Part shown: piece after piece, positions 38,818 through 50,034 of the stretch
Layout: every line of letters starts with the position of its first letter
How positions within the stretch are numbered: the stretch's first letter is position 1
DNA from: Prosapia bicincta
Lineage: Eukaryota; Arthropoda; Insecta; Hemiptera; Cercopidae
Direction of reading: 5' to 3'
DNA: 64,000 nucleotides
NCBI GenBank assembly: GCA_036971475.1
Contig: JBAIZL010000005.1
Coordinates: forward strand, 242,588,323 to 242,652,322
Notes under the pieces: model-generated
Seen by the model: the letters and a program-made list of their open reading frames with translations, nothing else
Databases searched by the model: none
Told to the model about the DNA's origin: nothing
Made by a program: the position numbers and the translations under genes

Positions 38818-39861
38818 ATATAACCTAACTTATTTAAAATATCGTTAAAATGTATCTGTAGGTTATATTTAATTACATTACCTTACTATAGTCATACCTT
38901 CACTTTTCTAAATAATAATAATCAGATAAATGTAACATTACTTACATTTATTCAACTGAGATCCAATTGTAACAAATTATACCAAATTACAATGATACAA
39001 TGCAGTGACAAGATTGATTGCTTAACTAATACTACAATTACTATAAAAGTGGACTCTTAAGACTTTAGGTTTTTAATAGAATAAAGTTTAATAATTACAT
39101 TGTTAACTTTCTCTTTCCCTCGGGTCCTTATTACTGGATCGTCTATAAAATAGAAAGTGATGAAACAAACTAGATTAATTTTTATAACTGCAATGAAATT
39201 AAATTGGTTCTTAATTGACTAATTTATAAATCTCTGTTGGCTATATCTAATTTAAGAAAGATTGTACATATTGTTGCGTTCCTGGAGCTCTGACAGTTGC
39301 GTTAATTGCTTCACTGCACTTTTATACATAAATAACCTACTTCCCAAATTTCTCTACTATATGCCTAACTCATTAACGTCTAAATTTTAAATTTTTACAC
39401 ATTATTAACTAAAAATTCCCTTAACTCTTCCAATACATTTCCCCCAATTTTAACATTGATCCCCCAATACATCTGCACTCTTCTGAAGATCCCCTAAAAC
39501 TTATTCTAATTCCCGATGATTTTACTTTATAAGAACCAGCATAATATCCCCCTTTACCCATTTCAGTTATTTCTGTGGTTCACACGCCTTTTGCAAATAG
39601 TTTCACACGGTACAGTTATTATTTTCCCAAGTTATTTTGGACACTTGGAATACATAAATCTTAAAATATTTGGACCCTTCTTTTGTCAATAGGTTCGCAC
39701 TACTGTATTAATTTATGACAAGCCTCGAAATAGAACAATGGTCAATACGTCTTTGTTGATACTTTAGTAAACTATTATTGGTCACTCATCTCTTAATATT
39801 TCAAAAGATAATTATTATTTTGGATAATAACTAAAATTATACTATATGCAACATACTTTTA

Positions 39862-39974
39862 TTTATTATATATATAAATATATATATATATGTGTGTGTG
39901 TGTGTATATATATATGTGAATGTATGTATATATATATATAGAAATATATATATATATGTATATATATGTATATA

Positions 39975-40035
<61 letters not shown>
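39862..40035. repeat. (TA)n with TG and GTAT interruptions
   Basis: Mixed TA/TG/TATG simple sequence. All long frames across it are artefacts. Confidence 0.95.
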
Positions 40036-40039
<4 letters not shown>

Positions 40040-40087
40040 AACTAAGTCAAAATACAAATACAAGACTTATAATTGAATTTAGAATTC

Positions 40088-40124
40088 AAAGCTTTTCGTT
40101 TGCTAACAGAACCAACATCATCAG
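40088..40124 (-). ncRNA. hammerhead-like ribozyme core (family A, left arm)
   Basis: Minus strand CTGATGA, U, a GTTGG/GCAAAC-side stem with one change from the right arm, GAA, AAGCTT, U. The stem II 3' side reads CAAAC where the right arm has CCAAC, leaving one mismatch. Confidence 0.55.
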
Positions 40125-40260
40125 GAATATTAAACAATTAAAATTAACATATGTGCAAATTAGATCAAATAAATAGCTATGCCAAATCAATTACAATGTT
40201 GTTAAAATTTTTGTATTTGATCTAATTTGCACATATGTTAATTTTAATTGTTTAATATTC

Positions 40261-40297
40261 CTGATGATGTTGGTACTGTTAGCCAACGAAAAGCTTT
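40261..40297 (+). ncRNA. hammerhead-like ribozyme core (family A, right arm)
   Basis: CTGATGA (40,261-40,267), U, perfect five-pair stem II GTTGG/CCAAC with a nine-base loop, GAA (40,288-40,290), AAGCTT (40,291-40,296), U at 40,297, then GAATTG. Helix I begins ATTC/GAAT (four pairs), then an internal loop, then three more pairs. This is the cleanest AAGCTT-type core in the window. Confidence 0.7.
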
Positions 40298-40351
40298 GAA
40301 TTGTAAATTCAATTATAATTCTTGTATTTGTATATTGACTTAGTTCTTCTT

Positions 40352-40411
<60 letters not shown>

Positions 40412-40417
<6 letters not shown>

Positions 40418-40632
40418 TACAGTATAAAACAAATACTTGCATAAAACATACTTTTTACCGTGCCGAACATAATTTTTGGTACACCTTGGTAATGCTATTT
40501 GTTATTTTGGCTACTTCGGAATTTTGTTTTATGTACGACAAAATTAACGGATGTACTCCAAAATCAAAAATTAATCATCATCATCATCATAATCATCATC
40601 ATCATCATGTTAATACTAATAATAATAATAAT

Positions 40633-40671
<39 letters not shown>

Positions 40672-40770
40672 AACGCAAAATGTAGAGGACGAAATGCCTC
40701 TTCACATGAAAAAAATTCTATTTCGTTTAATTGTTTATAGAATATAGACATAGATATACAATTGGATTGT

Positions 40771-40816
<46 letters not shown>

Positions 40817-40897
40817 TTTTCTTGTTTAATAATTTAAAACAACACAGGTTATTCAAATACAAGTATATTCTTGTATTTGAATAACCTGTGTTGTTTT

Positions 40898-40900
<3 letters not shown>
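40412..40900. mobile_element. degraded family C arm, CAT/TA simple repeats and a mini-palindrome
   Basis: 40,440-40,570 keeps family C text such as AACGGATGTACTCC in the plus arm. A (CAT)n and (AAT)n patch lies at 40,575-40,640. 40,833-40,899 is a nearly perfect palindrome with TTTAAAACAACACAGGTTAT arms, flanked by TA tracts. Its inner end resembles the outer end of the 3,860 remnant. Confidence 0.65.

Positions 40901-40977
<77 letters not shown>
40901..40977. repeat. (TA)n microsatellite
   Basis: Pure TA run of about 77 bases. Confidence 0.98.
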
Positions 40978-40978
<1 letters not shown>

Positions 40979-41288
40979 CTATAACGATTATTACATAAAA
41001 ATGAGTTTAGTTGCTTTTGATTTATTAGCAAAATAAAAATGTATATCAGGAAAAGGAAACTAATGGTAACAAACCAGTTTATAGTTACACTAATAGAGAT
41101 ACATAATGATAAAATACAAGCATGTGTATATAACAACTTTTAGGCCAACTGAACCGATTTGCGGCGATAAAATGGCCGTTTATTGTGTAGCGTGGTGCAA
41201 TTTAAAACTTACAAGGGGAAATAAAGATCTATTGTAATATAAAGCTGCCAATATCTTTTGAACTATGTCCATTTCTTTTAAACTATTT
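40978..41288. other. no recognisable feature
   Basis: AT-rich lead-in to the satellite array. Confidence 0.4.
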
Positions 41289-44200
41289 GCCAAAATGAAA
41301 TCACTATAATATCCGGATACTATTGTTTGATTATAGGTTTACTGGTCAACGTATTCAATAAACACGATTTCGGGATCTATGTTTCTAAAATAAGTGCTAA
41401 CTGAGATCTAGATACAGCCAAAATGAAATCACTATAATATCCGGATACTATTGTTTGATTATAGGTTTACTGGTCAACGTAATCAATTAACACGATTTCG
41501 AGATCTATGATTCTAAAATAAGTGCTAACTGAGATCTAGATACAGCAAAAATGAAATCACTATAATATCCGGATACTATTGTTTGATTATAGGTTTACTG
41601 GTCAACGTAATCAATTAACACGATTTTTGATCTATGATTCTAAAATAAGTGCTAACTGAGATCTAGATACAGCCAAAATGAAATCACTATAATTTCCGGA
41701 TACTATTGTTTGATTATAGGTTTACTGGTCAACGTAATCAATTAACACGATTTCGGGATCTATGATTCTAAAATAAGTGCTAACTGAGATCTAGATACAG
41801 CCAAAATGAAATCACTATAATGTCCGGATACTATTGTTTGATTATAGGTTTACTGGTCAACGTAATCAATTAACACGATTTCGGGATCTATGATTCTAAA
41901 ATAAGTGCTAACTGAGATCTAGATACAGCCAAAATGAAATCACTATAATATCCGGATACTATTGTTTGATTATAGGTTTACTGGTCAACGTAATCAATTA
42001 ACACGATTTTTGATCTATGATTCTAAAATAAGTGCTAACTGAGATCTAGATACAGCCAAAATGAAATCACTATAATATCCGGATACTATTGTTTGATTAT
42101 AGGTTTACTAGTCAACGTAATCAATTCAGACGATTTTTGATCTATGGTTCTAAAATAAGTGCTAACTGAGATCTAGATACAGCCAAAATGAAATCACTAT
42201 AATATCCGGATACTATTGTTTGATTATAGGTTTACTGGTCAACGTAATCAATTAACACGATTTCGGGATCTATGATTCTAAAATAAGTGCTAACGGAGAT
42301 CTAGATACAGCCAAAATGAAATCACTATAATATCCGGATACTATTGTCTGATTATAGGTTTACTGGTCAACGTAATCAATTAACACGATTTCGGGATCTA
42401 TGATTCTAAAATAAGTGCTAACGGAGATCTAGATACAGCCAAAATGAAATCACTATAATATCCGGATACTATTGTTTGATTATAGGTTTACTGGTCAACG
42501 TAATCAATTAACACGATTTCGGGATCTATGATTCAAAAATAAGTGCTAACTGAGATCTAGATACAGCCAAAATGAAATCACTATAATATCCGGATACTAT
42601 TGTTTGATTATAGGTTTACTGGTCAACGTAATCAATTAACACGATTTTTGATCTATTATTCTAAAATAAGTGCTAACTGAGATCTAGATACAGCCAAAAT
42701 GAAATCACTATAATTTCCGGATACTATTGTTTGATTATAGGTTTACTGGTCAACGTAATCAATTAACACGATTTCGGGATCTATGATTCTAAAATAAGTG
42801 CTAACTGAGATCTAGATACAGCCAAAATGAAATCACTATAATGTCCGGATACTATTGTTTGATTATAGGTTTACTGGTCAACGTAATCAATTAACACGAT
42901 TTCGGGATCTATGATTCTAAAATAAGTGCTAACTGAGATCTAGATACAGCCAAAATGAAATCACTATAATATCCGGATACTATTGTTTGATTATAGGTTT
43001 ACTGGTCAACGTAATCAATTAACACGATTTTTGATCTATGATTCTAAAATAAGTGCTAACTGAGATCTAGATACAGCCAAAATGAAATCACTATAATATC
43101 CGGATACTATTGTTTGATTATAGGTTTACTAGTCAACGTAATCAATTCAGACGATTTTTGATCTATGGTTCTAAAATAAGTGCTAACTGAGATCTAGATA
43201 CAGTCAAAATGAAATCACTATAATATCCGGATACTATTGTTTGATTATAGGTTTACTGGTCAACGTAATCAATTAACTCGATTTCGGAATCTATGATTCT
43301 AAAATAAGTGCTAACGGAGATCTAGATACAGCCAAAATGAAATCACTATAATATCCGGATACTATTGTCTGATTATAGGTTTACTGGTCAACGTAATCAA
43401 TTAACACGATTTTTGATCTATGATTCTAAAATAAGTGCTAACTGAGATCTAGATACAGCCAAAATGAAATCACTATAATATCCGGATACTATTGTTTGAT
43501 TATAGGTTTACTGGTCAACGTAATCAATTAACACGATTTCGGTATCTATGATTCTAAAATAAGTGCTAACGGAGATCTAGATACAGCCAAAATGAAATCA
43601 CTATAATATCCGGATACTATTGTTTGATTATAGGTTTACTGGTCAACGTAATCAATTAACACGATTTCGGGATCTATGATTCTAAAATAAGTGCTAACGG
43701 AGATCTAGATACAGCCAAAATGAAATCACTATAATATCCGGATACTATTGTTTGATTATAGGTTTACTGGTCAACGTAATCAATTATCACGATTTCGGGA
43801 TCTATGATTCTAAAATAAGTGCTAACTGAGATCTAGATACAGCCAAAATGAAATCACTATAGTATCCGGATACTATTGTTTGATTATAGGTTTACTGGTC
43901 AACGTAATCAATTAACACGATTTTTGATCTATGATTCTAAAATAAGTGCTAACTGAGATCTAGATACAGCCAAAATGAAATCACTATAATATCCGGATAC
44001 TATTGTTTGATTATAGGTTTACTGGTCAACGTAATCAATTAACACAATTTCGGGATCTATGATTCTAAAATAAGTGCTAACTGAGATCTAGATACAGCTA
44101 AAATGAAATCACTATAATATCCGGATACTATTGTTTGATTATAGGTTTACTGGTCAACGTAATCAATTATCACGATTTCGGGATCTATGATTCTAAAATA

Positions 44201-44740
44201 AGTGCTAACTGAGATCTAGATACAGGCAAAATGAAATCACTATAATGTCCGGATACTATTGTTTGATTATAGGTTTACTGGTCAACGTAATCAATTAACA
44301 CGATTTCGGGATCTATGATTCTAAAATAAGTGCTAACTGAGATCTAGATACAGCCAAAATGAAATCACTATAATATCCGGATACTATTGTTTGATTATAG
44401 GTTTACTGGTCAACGTAATCAATTAAAACGATTTTTGATCTATGATTCTAAAATAAGTGCTAACTGAGATCTAGATACAGCCAAAATGAAATCACTATAA
44501 TATCCGGATACTATTGTTTGATTATAGGTTTACTGGTCAACGTAATCAATTAAGACGATTTTTGATCTATGGTTCTAAAATAAGTGCTAACTGAGATCTA
44601 GATACAGCCAAAATGAAATCACTATAATATCCGGATACTATTGTTTGATTATAGGTTTACTGGTCAACGTAATCAATTAACACGATTTCGGGATCTATTA
44701 TTCTAAAATAAGTGCTAACTGAGATCTAGATTCAGCCAAA
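41289..44740 (+). repeat. 128-bp satellite array with 8-unit higher-order period
   Basis: About 27 head-to-tail units: ATGAAATCAC at 41,295, 41,423 and 41,551. Two main subtypes occur, with CGATTTCGGGATC (128 bases) or the shorter CGATTTTTGATC. Rare variants recur 1,021 bases apart: AATTTCCGG at 41,691/42,712, TGTCCGG at 41,821/42,842, ATTGTCTG at 42,343/43,364. Each unit has AGATCT and TCCGGA. No coding potential. Confidence 0.97.
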
Positions 44741-45704
44741 CTGAAATAAGAAGGCTTTTGGCATTTTCATTGATTGAAAAAATGGCAAAATTCATGTAAA
44801 TTGCCCTTGTAAAACAACAACGAGTTCTGCGACGCATTCCAACCAAACCTAATAGAATGTATGAAATTTCCAGGAATTATAACTTATCCTGAGGTTTTAG
44901 AAAAATATGACGATTTTTAATGAAGAAATAAGGAAAAAGAAACAAGTAATAAAAAAAATTAAATCATTTCTTACTAAGGTCAACAAAGTTTTTAAGTTAT
45001 GTATTATATAGGCCTACATAAGACAGTATCACAATATTAAGTGGCAAAATATAAAATGAAATTAATTATTTAGATTTAACTACTGAATTAATATCTGAAA
45101 AAATCTGCAATATTATCGTCAGCTATAAATGTAAATATAGCATTTAAAATTGATTGGATGAATAAAAAGTATTTTATCAATAATTGATAATTTGAAGAAG
45201 ATTTACATATAAATATAAATATATATAATAAGAGTGTAAACTAATAGTAGCAAAAACAAATATACCACTAAAATATTCTACGTAAAAATGCGTGAATAGA
45301 AATTATAGATTTAAACATGTACCATATATAGAACAAAAAATGCATTTTAACGGCATTTGTTCAGTCTCACAGATTTAGTTTTCTGCTAGAGAATTCACGA
45401 GCAACACAGCAATGTTAATTATATATAACAATAAAATGAATTCAACTATCTACGACTATTAACATTTAGTCAGGACTTTTCAAATGACAAATTCAAAATT
45501 ATTATTTCAGTTGATATTTATTGTCAAATTTACGACCATTATCAATAATAAAATTGATATGACCGTTTATATTACATAAAAATAAATTTTTGTAAACTTG
45601 GGTTATTTATTTAGTTTTCGTAATAATTATTTCTTTTAGTCTTGACAATGATCTCAAGTTAAACTATAAGTGGTTGTAATGTCTGCTGTATTATTGTAAT
45701 AAAT

Positions 45705-45708
<4 letters not shown>
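44741..45708. other. no recognised gene
   Basis: AT-rich. Near 45,150 it shares ATTGATTGGATGAATAAAAA with 26,111. Confidence 0.4.
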
Positions 45709-45757
<49 letters not shown>

Positions 45758-45760
<3 letters not shown>

Positions 45761-46002
45761 GTATAGTTATTATCCGGAATAAATCCATTCTGTTTGCAGT
45801 CCAAAAAATCGCAGCTCGGATGTTTCGTTAGAATCTCATCTAGCATTCGCACTTCAAACGTCTTTGGGTTCACCTCGTCAATGCTAGATGATATTCTAAC
45901 GAAATGTCGGAACTGCGATTTTATCCGTTTCGAAATGATCGGATGTACTCCGGATTTAACTGTTCCTCATATTTTTCCATCCGTGAAGGAATACGTATCA
46001 GC

Positions 46003-46005
<3 letters not shown>
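45758..46005. mobile_element. palindromic Penelope-type cassette (family C)
   Basis: Inverted arms meet near 45,868. The plus arm reads GATGATATTCTAACGAAATG, a decayed core in which GAAACGTC became GAAATGTC. (TA)n flank both sides (45,709-45,757 and 46,006-46,047). The outer right end TGAAGGAATACGTATCAGCA matches the outer ends of the 4,062 and 58,543 copies. Confidence 0.75.
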
Positions 46006-46049
<44 letters not shown>

Positions 46050-46117
46050 CTACAAATGGTTTCCGGTTATAAATAATCAATAATAGATAGTACAAGATTA
46101 TTACAAATTCAGGGTAG

Positions 46118-46152
<35 letters not shown>

Positions 46153-46157
<5 letters not shown>

Positions 46158-46533
46158 CATAACGCATGAGGCTAAATAATCAATTCAGTTTATATCTAAT
46201 AAGAAAAATAGTAGGAAAAAATATTTTGCAAAAGCGACAAGAATAGTTACTAAAAATACGGACAAAGTATTTAACCAATTTTCTATTTCGAAGTAGTCAT
46301 AAAGGGGCTGTGGGAACCTTTGACAAAAGAAAGGTCCAACTAGTTTAAGATAGGACCTTCTAAGGACTAAAATACCTGGGTTATAATAGCACTGTACCGT
46401 TAGGGAAGGCTCTTTGTAGATGGATATGGGGATAACCAAATTCCTTAAATTGTGAGAGGGGAGATGATGCAAAGTTGGAATAGGAAATGATCGCGGAGTC
46501 TTGGAGGAACTTCAGAAGAGGACGTTTGGGGGA

Positions 46534-46540
<7 letters not shown>
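46153..46540 (+). mobile_element. LTR-B fragment, 5' half
   Basis: Matches the LTR-B 5' part: TTTTCTATTTCG (46,280), CCTTTGACAAAAGAAAGGTCC (46,317, split here by the limit of wording) and GATCGCGGAGTCTTGGAGGA (46,486). It breaks off at GGGGGAGTGTC against a (TA)n tract, where the large inverted structure begins. A short inverted echo GACACTCCCCCA lies at 49,303. Confidence 0.65.
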
Positions 46541-46578
<38 letters not shown>

Positions 46579-46582
<4 letters not shown>

Positions 46583-47050
46583 ACACTCCATGTTAAGCTG
46601 TCAAATATAGTTACCTCTTCACTAATTGCCAGCTCTTGAGAATACTGACAGAAAATGTTTGCAAAAGCTTGGAGCATTTTTGTTATTATTATTTTGGCAA
46701 TGAAATGTTTACTTTTTGAAATTAACCTTATTAATAACTTTATTTTCTTATTTTATGGCAATTATTAAAAATGTAGGTTGATGAAAACGTTTGGATGCTA
46801 GTTATTTATTAAAAAAAATAAATATCCGTATTTCAAGCGCTGTTTAAACTTTATGAAATATATATTCAGGAAACATTACCTAAAACTACAGGTACAGATT
46901 ATTTAGGCTTCGCAAGATTTTAGAACACAGTATTTAATATGCGCTTTAGAAGAAACAATATTTGCATATAATTAAAGTAATGAAAAATTGCCATTTTGAA
47001 TTACTTCAACCGCTCTTTGTAAGTTACTATTTCATTTACGTATCAATATT
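46579..47050 (+). mobile_element. left arm of large inverted repeat (family F)
   Basis: About 470 bases that match the reverse complement of 48,822-49,247, with a deletion of some 30 bases in the right copy. A plus-strand hammerhead-like core (46,636-46,671: TTGAGAA ... CAAAAGCTTG) is degraded. The 3' end points inwards relative to the (TA)n at the outer edge, opposite to families A-E. The arm ends in CATTTACGTATCAATATTTA and a TA run. Confidence 0.75.
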
Positions 47051-47061
47051 TATATATATAA

Positions 47062-48538
47062 TATATTTTAGAGAATCCTAAAATTCCAAGATTAAATGGA
47101 CTAATTAAATTGCACGAAGAAGATAAACCAATTATGCCATTAGTTAATTTTACAACTGCTCCTTCTTATAAAATTTCAAAATATTTGGCTTTATTACTTA
47201 AAAATAAGGTAAAATTAAATAATACTCATAATATAAAAAACTCAATTGAACTTATTGAAAAATTAAAAGATATTAAAATTGATAATAATAAGAAATTAAT
47301 ATCATTTGATGTTACTAACATGTATAATAACATACCTATAATGAAAACACTTGAAATAATAAAAAATAATATAGATACATTTGAAAAAGATAAAACATTA
47401 ACACAAGAAATAATAAATACATTAAAAATCATATTAAATCAAAATTATTTTTTATATAATAATAAAATTTATAAACAAAAAGATGGATTTACAATGGGCT
47501 CTCCAATGTCCAGCATATTATCGGAAATATTTTTACAAAATATAGACATTGAAAAACATACGATTATTAAAACATATGATCAAAATGGATACTGGTTTAG
47601 ATTGTAGATGATGGATTATACATATCAAATAATAATGGTTTAAATATTGACGAAATATTAAAATGTATACACGAAAATATCAAATTCACTCATGAATTTG
47701 AATCAAAAACTAAACTAAATTATTTAGATATTACAATTACTAGAAATAATGAAAAATTTGAATATAATATATATAGAAAACCAACGCAGACAAATCAAAT
47801 AATACCTAATTATTTAAATCATCCATATAACCAAAAAATAATGGCAGTACTGTATAATTTATTATATAGAATACACAAAATACCAATGAACTTAAATGAT
47901 CAAATAAAAGAGAAAAATATAATATATGAAATTGGTTTAGAAAATGGATATAAAAGAAAAACTATAGATAAATTAAATAATAACATAATAAAAAAACACA
48001 AAATCGAAAATAATTATGTTCATAATAAGAGAGAAAAAATTTGGACAACTTTTACATTCAATGGTAACGAAATAAACAAAATTACAAGATTATTTAAAGA
48101 CACAAATTTACAAATTACATACAAAACTGATAATAAAATTAAAAATTTAATAAACAATAACAATAATCAAAATAATATGCACGAAAGGAATGGAGTATAT
48201 AATATAAAATGTCAATCTTGTAATACATTATATGTAGGACAAACAAAAAAGAAATTAAAAGAAAGATACAAAGAACATTTAAACGCTTATATCAAACCAA
48301 ACAAATACAAATCAAAATTAGCTACGCATTGCAATAATAAAGAACACGAATTTCCTAAAATAGAAAATATGATATTAGTAAAAGAATTAAATAAAGGATT
48401 AAAGATGAATATATGTGAAACATTGGAAATTTATAAGCATAAAGTTAAAGACAAATTAATTAATAGACAATTTCAAGTGAGATCAAGGCACCAAACTATT
48501 TATAAAGTCATTGATGTTATAGAAAAAATTACATAAAG
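47062..48538 (+). pseudogene. Penelope-like reverse transcriptase plus GIY-YIG endonuclease, one frameshift
   Basis: Frame 1 (47,062-47,607) opens with NPKIPRLNGLIKLHEEDKPI and APSYKISKYLA, typical PLE RT text. Motif A is SFDVTNMYNNIP with Asp at 47,308. GFTMGSPMSSILSEIFLQ (from 47,485) is the next RT motif. The catalytic YVDD region (47,598-47,612) contains a one-base loss, so the Tyr codon is broken and the frame changes; VDD itself survives in the second frame (47,604-47,612). The second frame then runs to 48,538 with RKPTQTNQI, an Asn-rich linker, and the GIY-YIG nuclease: GVYNIKCQSC (48,191), YVGQTKKKLKERYKEH (48,231), a conserved C-terminal helix with NICETLEIYKHKVKDKLIN. The element would make cDNA at a nicked target. 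Only the frameshift and missing 5' part disable it, so it is young. Confidence 0.9.
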
Positions 48539-48618
48539 TGCAATACTTATAAACATATGGTCCTTTGTAGTACATATGATTAATTTTTGTAAAGATATTT
48601 TGTTAGATAATTATTTTC

Positions 48619-48656
48619 CTGAAGATGCTGGTACTGTTTTATCGGCGAAAAGCTTT
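48619..48656 (+). ncRNA. hammerhead-like ribozyme core at the Penelope 3' end (family A')
   Basis: Eighty bases after the endonuclease stop: CTGAAGA (48,619-48,625), stem GCTG/CGGC, GAA, AAGCTT (48,650-48,655), U at 48,656. Helix I pairs TTC/GAA and, past a two-base bulge, ATTA/TAAT. This physically links the ribozyme to a Penelope coding region. Confidence 0.65.
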
Positions 48657-48753
48657 GAATAATATATGCATTAAAAGTATTCTTGTTTTTTAAATATTTT
48701 AAATTTATTAACTATATTACAATAAAACATATTACCATATTTAATATATATAT

Positions 48754-48799
<46 letters not shown>

Positions 48800-48821
48800 G
48801 TTTTATATATATATATATATA

Positions 48822-49246
48822 AATGTTGATACGTAAATGAAATAGTAACTTACAAAGAGTGGTAGAATAATTCAAAATGGCAATATTTCATTACTTTATT
48901 TGTGTGCAAATATTGTTTCTTCAAAAGCGCATATTAAATACTGTGTTATAAAATCTTGCGAAGCCTAATTAATCTATACCTGTAGTTTTAGGTAAAGTTT
49001 ACGGATATTTATTTCTTTTAATGAATAACTGGCATCCAAACGTTTTCATCAACCTACATTTTTAATAATTGCCATAAAATGAGAAAATAAAGTTAATAAT
49101 AACGTTAATTTCATAAAGTAAACATTTCATTGGCAAAATAATAATAACCAAAATGCTCCAAGCTTTTACCAACATTGTCTGTCAGTATTCTCAAGAGCTG
49201 GCAATTAGTGACAAGGTAACTATATTTGACAGCTTAACATGGAGTG

Positions 49247-49247
<1 letters not shown>
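48822..49247 (-). mobile_element. right arm of large inverted repeat (family F)
   Basis: Reverse complement of 46,579-47,050. Its minus-strand core (49,194-49,159) keeps a six-pair stem ACTGAC/GTTGGT with two wobbles and AAGCTT (49,160-49,165), but the first box is TTGAGAA and the second TAAA. It is flanked by TA tracts, then the GACACTCCCCCA echo of the LTR-B edge. Confidence 0.75.
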
Positions 49248-49302
<55 letters not shown>

Positions 49303-49308
<6 letters not shown>

Positions 49309-49451
49309 TCCCCCAATCGTTTAGTGATGTGTAGTCACTCAATAATTTACTAGTTTTTGAAAATACTAACAATGAATAACAGCAAATTGCTTGAAGCAGT
49401 ATACTAGATAATAATAATCATGAAATGTTATCAAATGTAATCACGAATATG

Positions 49452-49454
<3 letters not shown>
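49303..49454. mobile_element. LTR-B edge and a decayed family B-like arm
   Basis: Starts with the inverted LTR-B edge. 49,345-49,400 reads TTTTTGAAAATACTAACAAT and then AGCAAATTGCTTGAAGC, a worn family B core. Confidence 0.4.
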
Positions 49455-49532
<78 letters not shown>

Positions 49533-49689
49533 TATATATTATGAGTTTATATTATATATAAAACAAGAGAAGTACAAATACAAGAATAACTAATTGGATC
49601 ATACAATTCAAAGCTTTTCGTTGTCAAACAGTGCCAAATTCTTGAGGAATAATAAAGAAAAACAAGGATACAAGTGTTAGCTAGATCCA

Positions 49690-49954
49690 ACAAATCTATT
49701 GGTAAAACTAAGAAAAAACTTAAAGATAGATATAAAGAACATTTTAATCCCTATGAAAAACCAGACATATATAAATAGAATTTTGCTAATCATTGTATCA
49801 ATAATCATCATATATTTCCTAATATAGATAATATGATACTTATAAAAGATAAAAAGAAATATATAAGTATAATATTAATAATAAATGAACAGATACAAAA
49901 ACAATCAAAGTTTGACACTATATTCAATGTAAGTAATGTTAAGTCAGCAAATTA
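49690..49954 (+). pseudogene. Penelope GIY-YIG C-terminal fragment
   Basis: The frame reads TKKKLKDRYKEHFNPYEKP, then a TAG near 49,778, then NHCINNHHIFPNIDNMILI and a shortened C-terminus. It matches the 48,250-48,536 segment with deletions. The GIY and YVG halves are missing. Confidence 0.75.
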
Positions 49955-50034
49955 ATAAATTTGACAACACTGTAATAGATTTGGTAACATTGTTATATAG
50001 CTAACATTTGTATTCTTGTCTTTCTTTATTATTC

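Larger units (their letters stand above)
38085..39860 (-). mobile_element. LTR retrotransposon, family LTR-B, pol deleted
   Basis: Minus-strand order: LTR of about 1 kb (39,860 down to 38,818), PBS (38,817-38,802), gag remnants (38,703-38,201), then the end of the second LTR (about 38,225-38,085). The last matches 38,950-38,820 block by block (TGAATAAATGTAAGT, TTTAGAAA, AAATAA, TTAGGTTA-type text). The pol region is absent. Solo or partial LTR copies lie at 2,779-3,770 and 46,153-46,540. Confidence 0.75.
40036..40354. mobile_element. palindromic Penelope-type cassette (family A), best preserved
   Basis: Arms of about 130 bases (40,036-40,172 and 40,213-40,345) are near-exact reverse complements around a 40-base centre. 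Each ends outwards in the ACTAAGTC terminus. Both arms carry an intact-looking hammerhead core, 3' ends outwards. (TA)n on both sides. No open frame of interest. Confidence 0.85.
47055..48746 (+). mobile_element. Penelope-like element, 5'-truncated, best-preserved copy
   Basis: Runs from a TA tract through RT and GIY-YIG coding sequence to a family A' 3' end with a hammerhead core, and stops at another TA tract. The 5' end of the element (N-terminal region and start of RT) is missing. It occupies the TA-rich centre of the family F inverted repeat. Confidence 0.85.

Noticed and set aside
39866..41136. Tyr-Ile repeat frames
   Set aside because: Translations of (TA)n tracts, also at 4,166-4,408, 45,691-46,167, 46,381-46,677, 49,153-49,353 and 58,381-58,889.
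41289..44740. CRISPR array
   Set aside because: Units are full-length tandem repeats with no unique spacers, there are no cas genes, and the setting is an animal genome. The same holds for the 55-bp, 48-bp and 92-bp arrays.
47226..47432. Minus-strand hydrophobic frame within the Penelope RT
   Set aside because: Complement of the RT reading frame. The plus strand has clear RT motifs.
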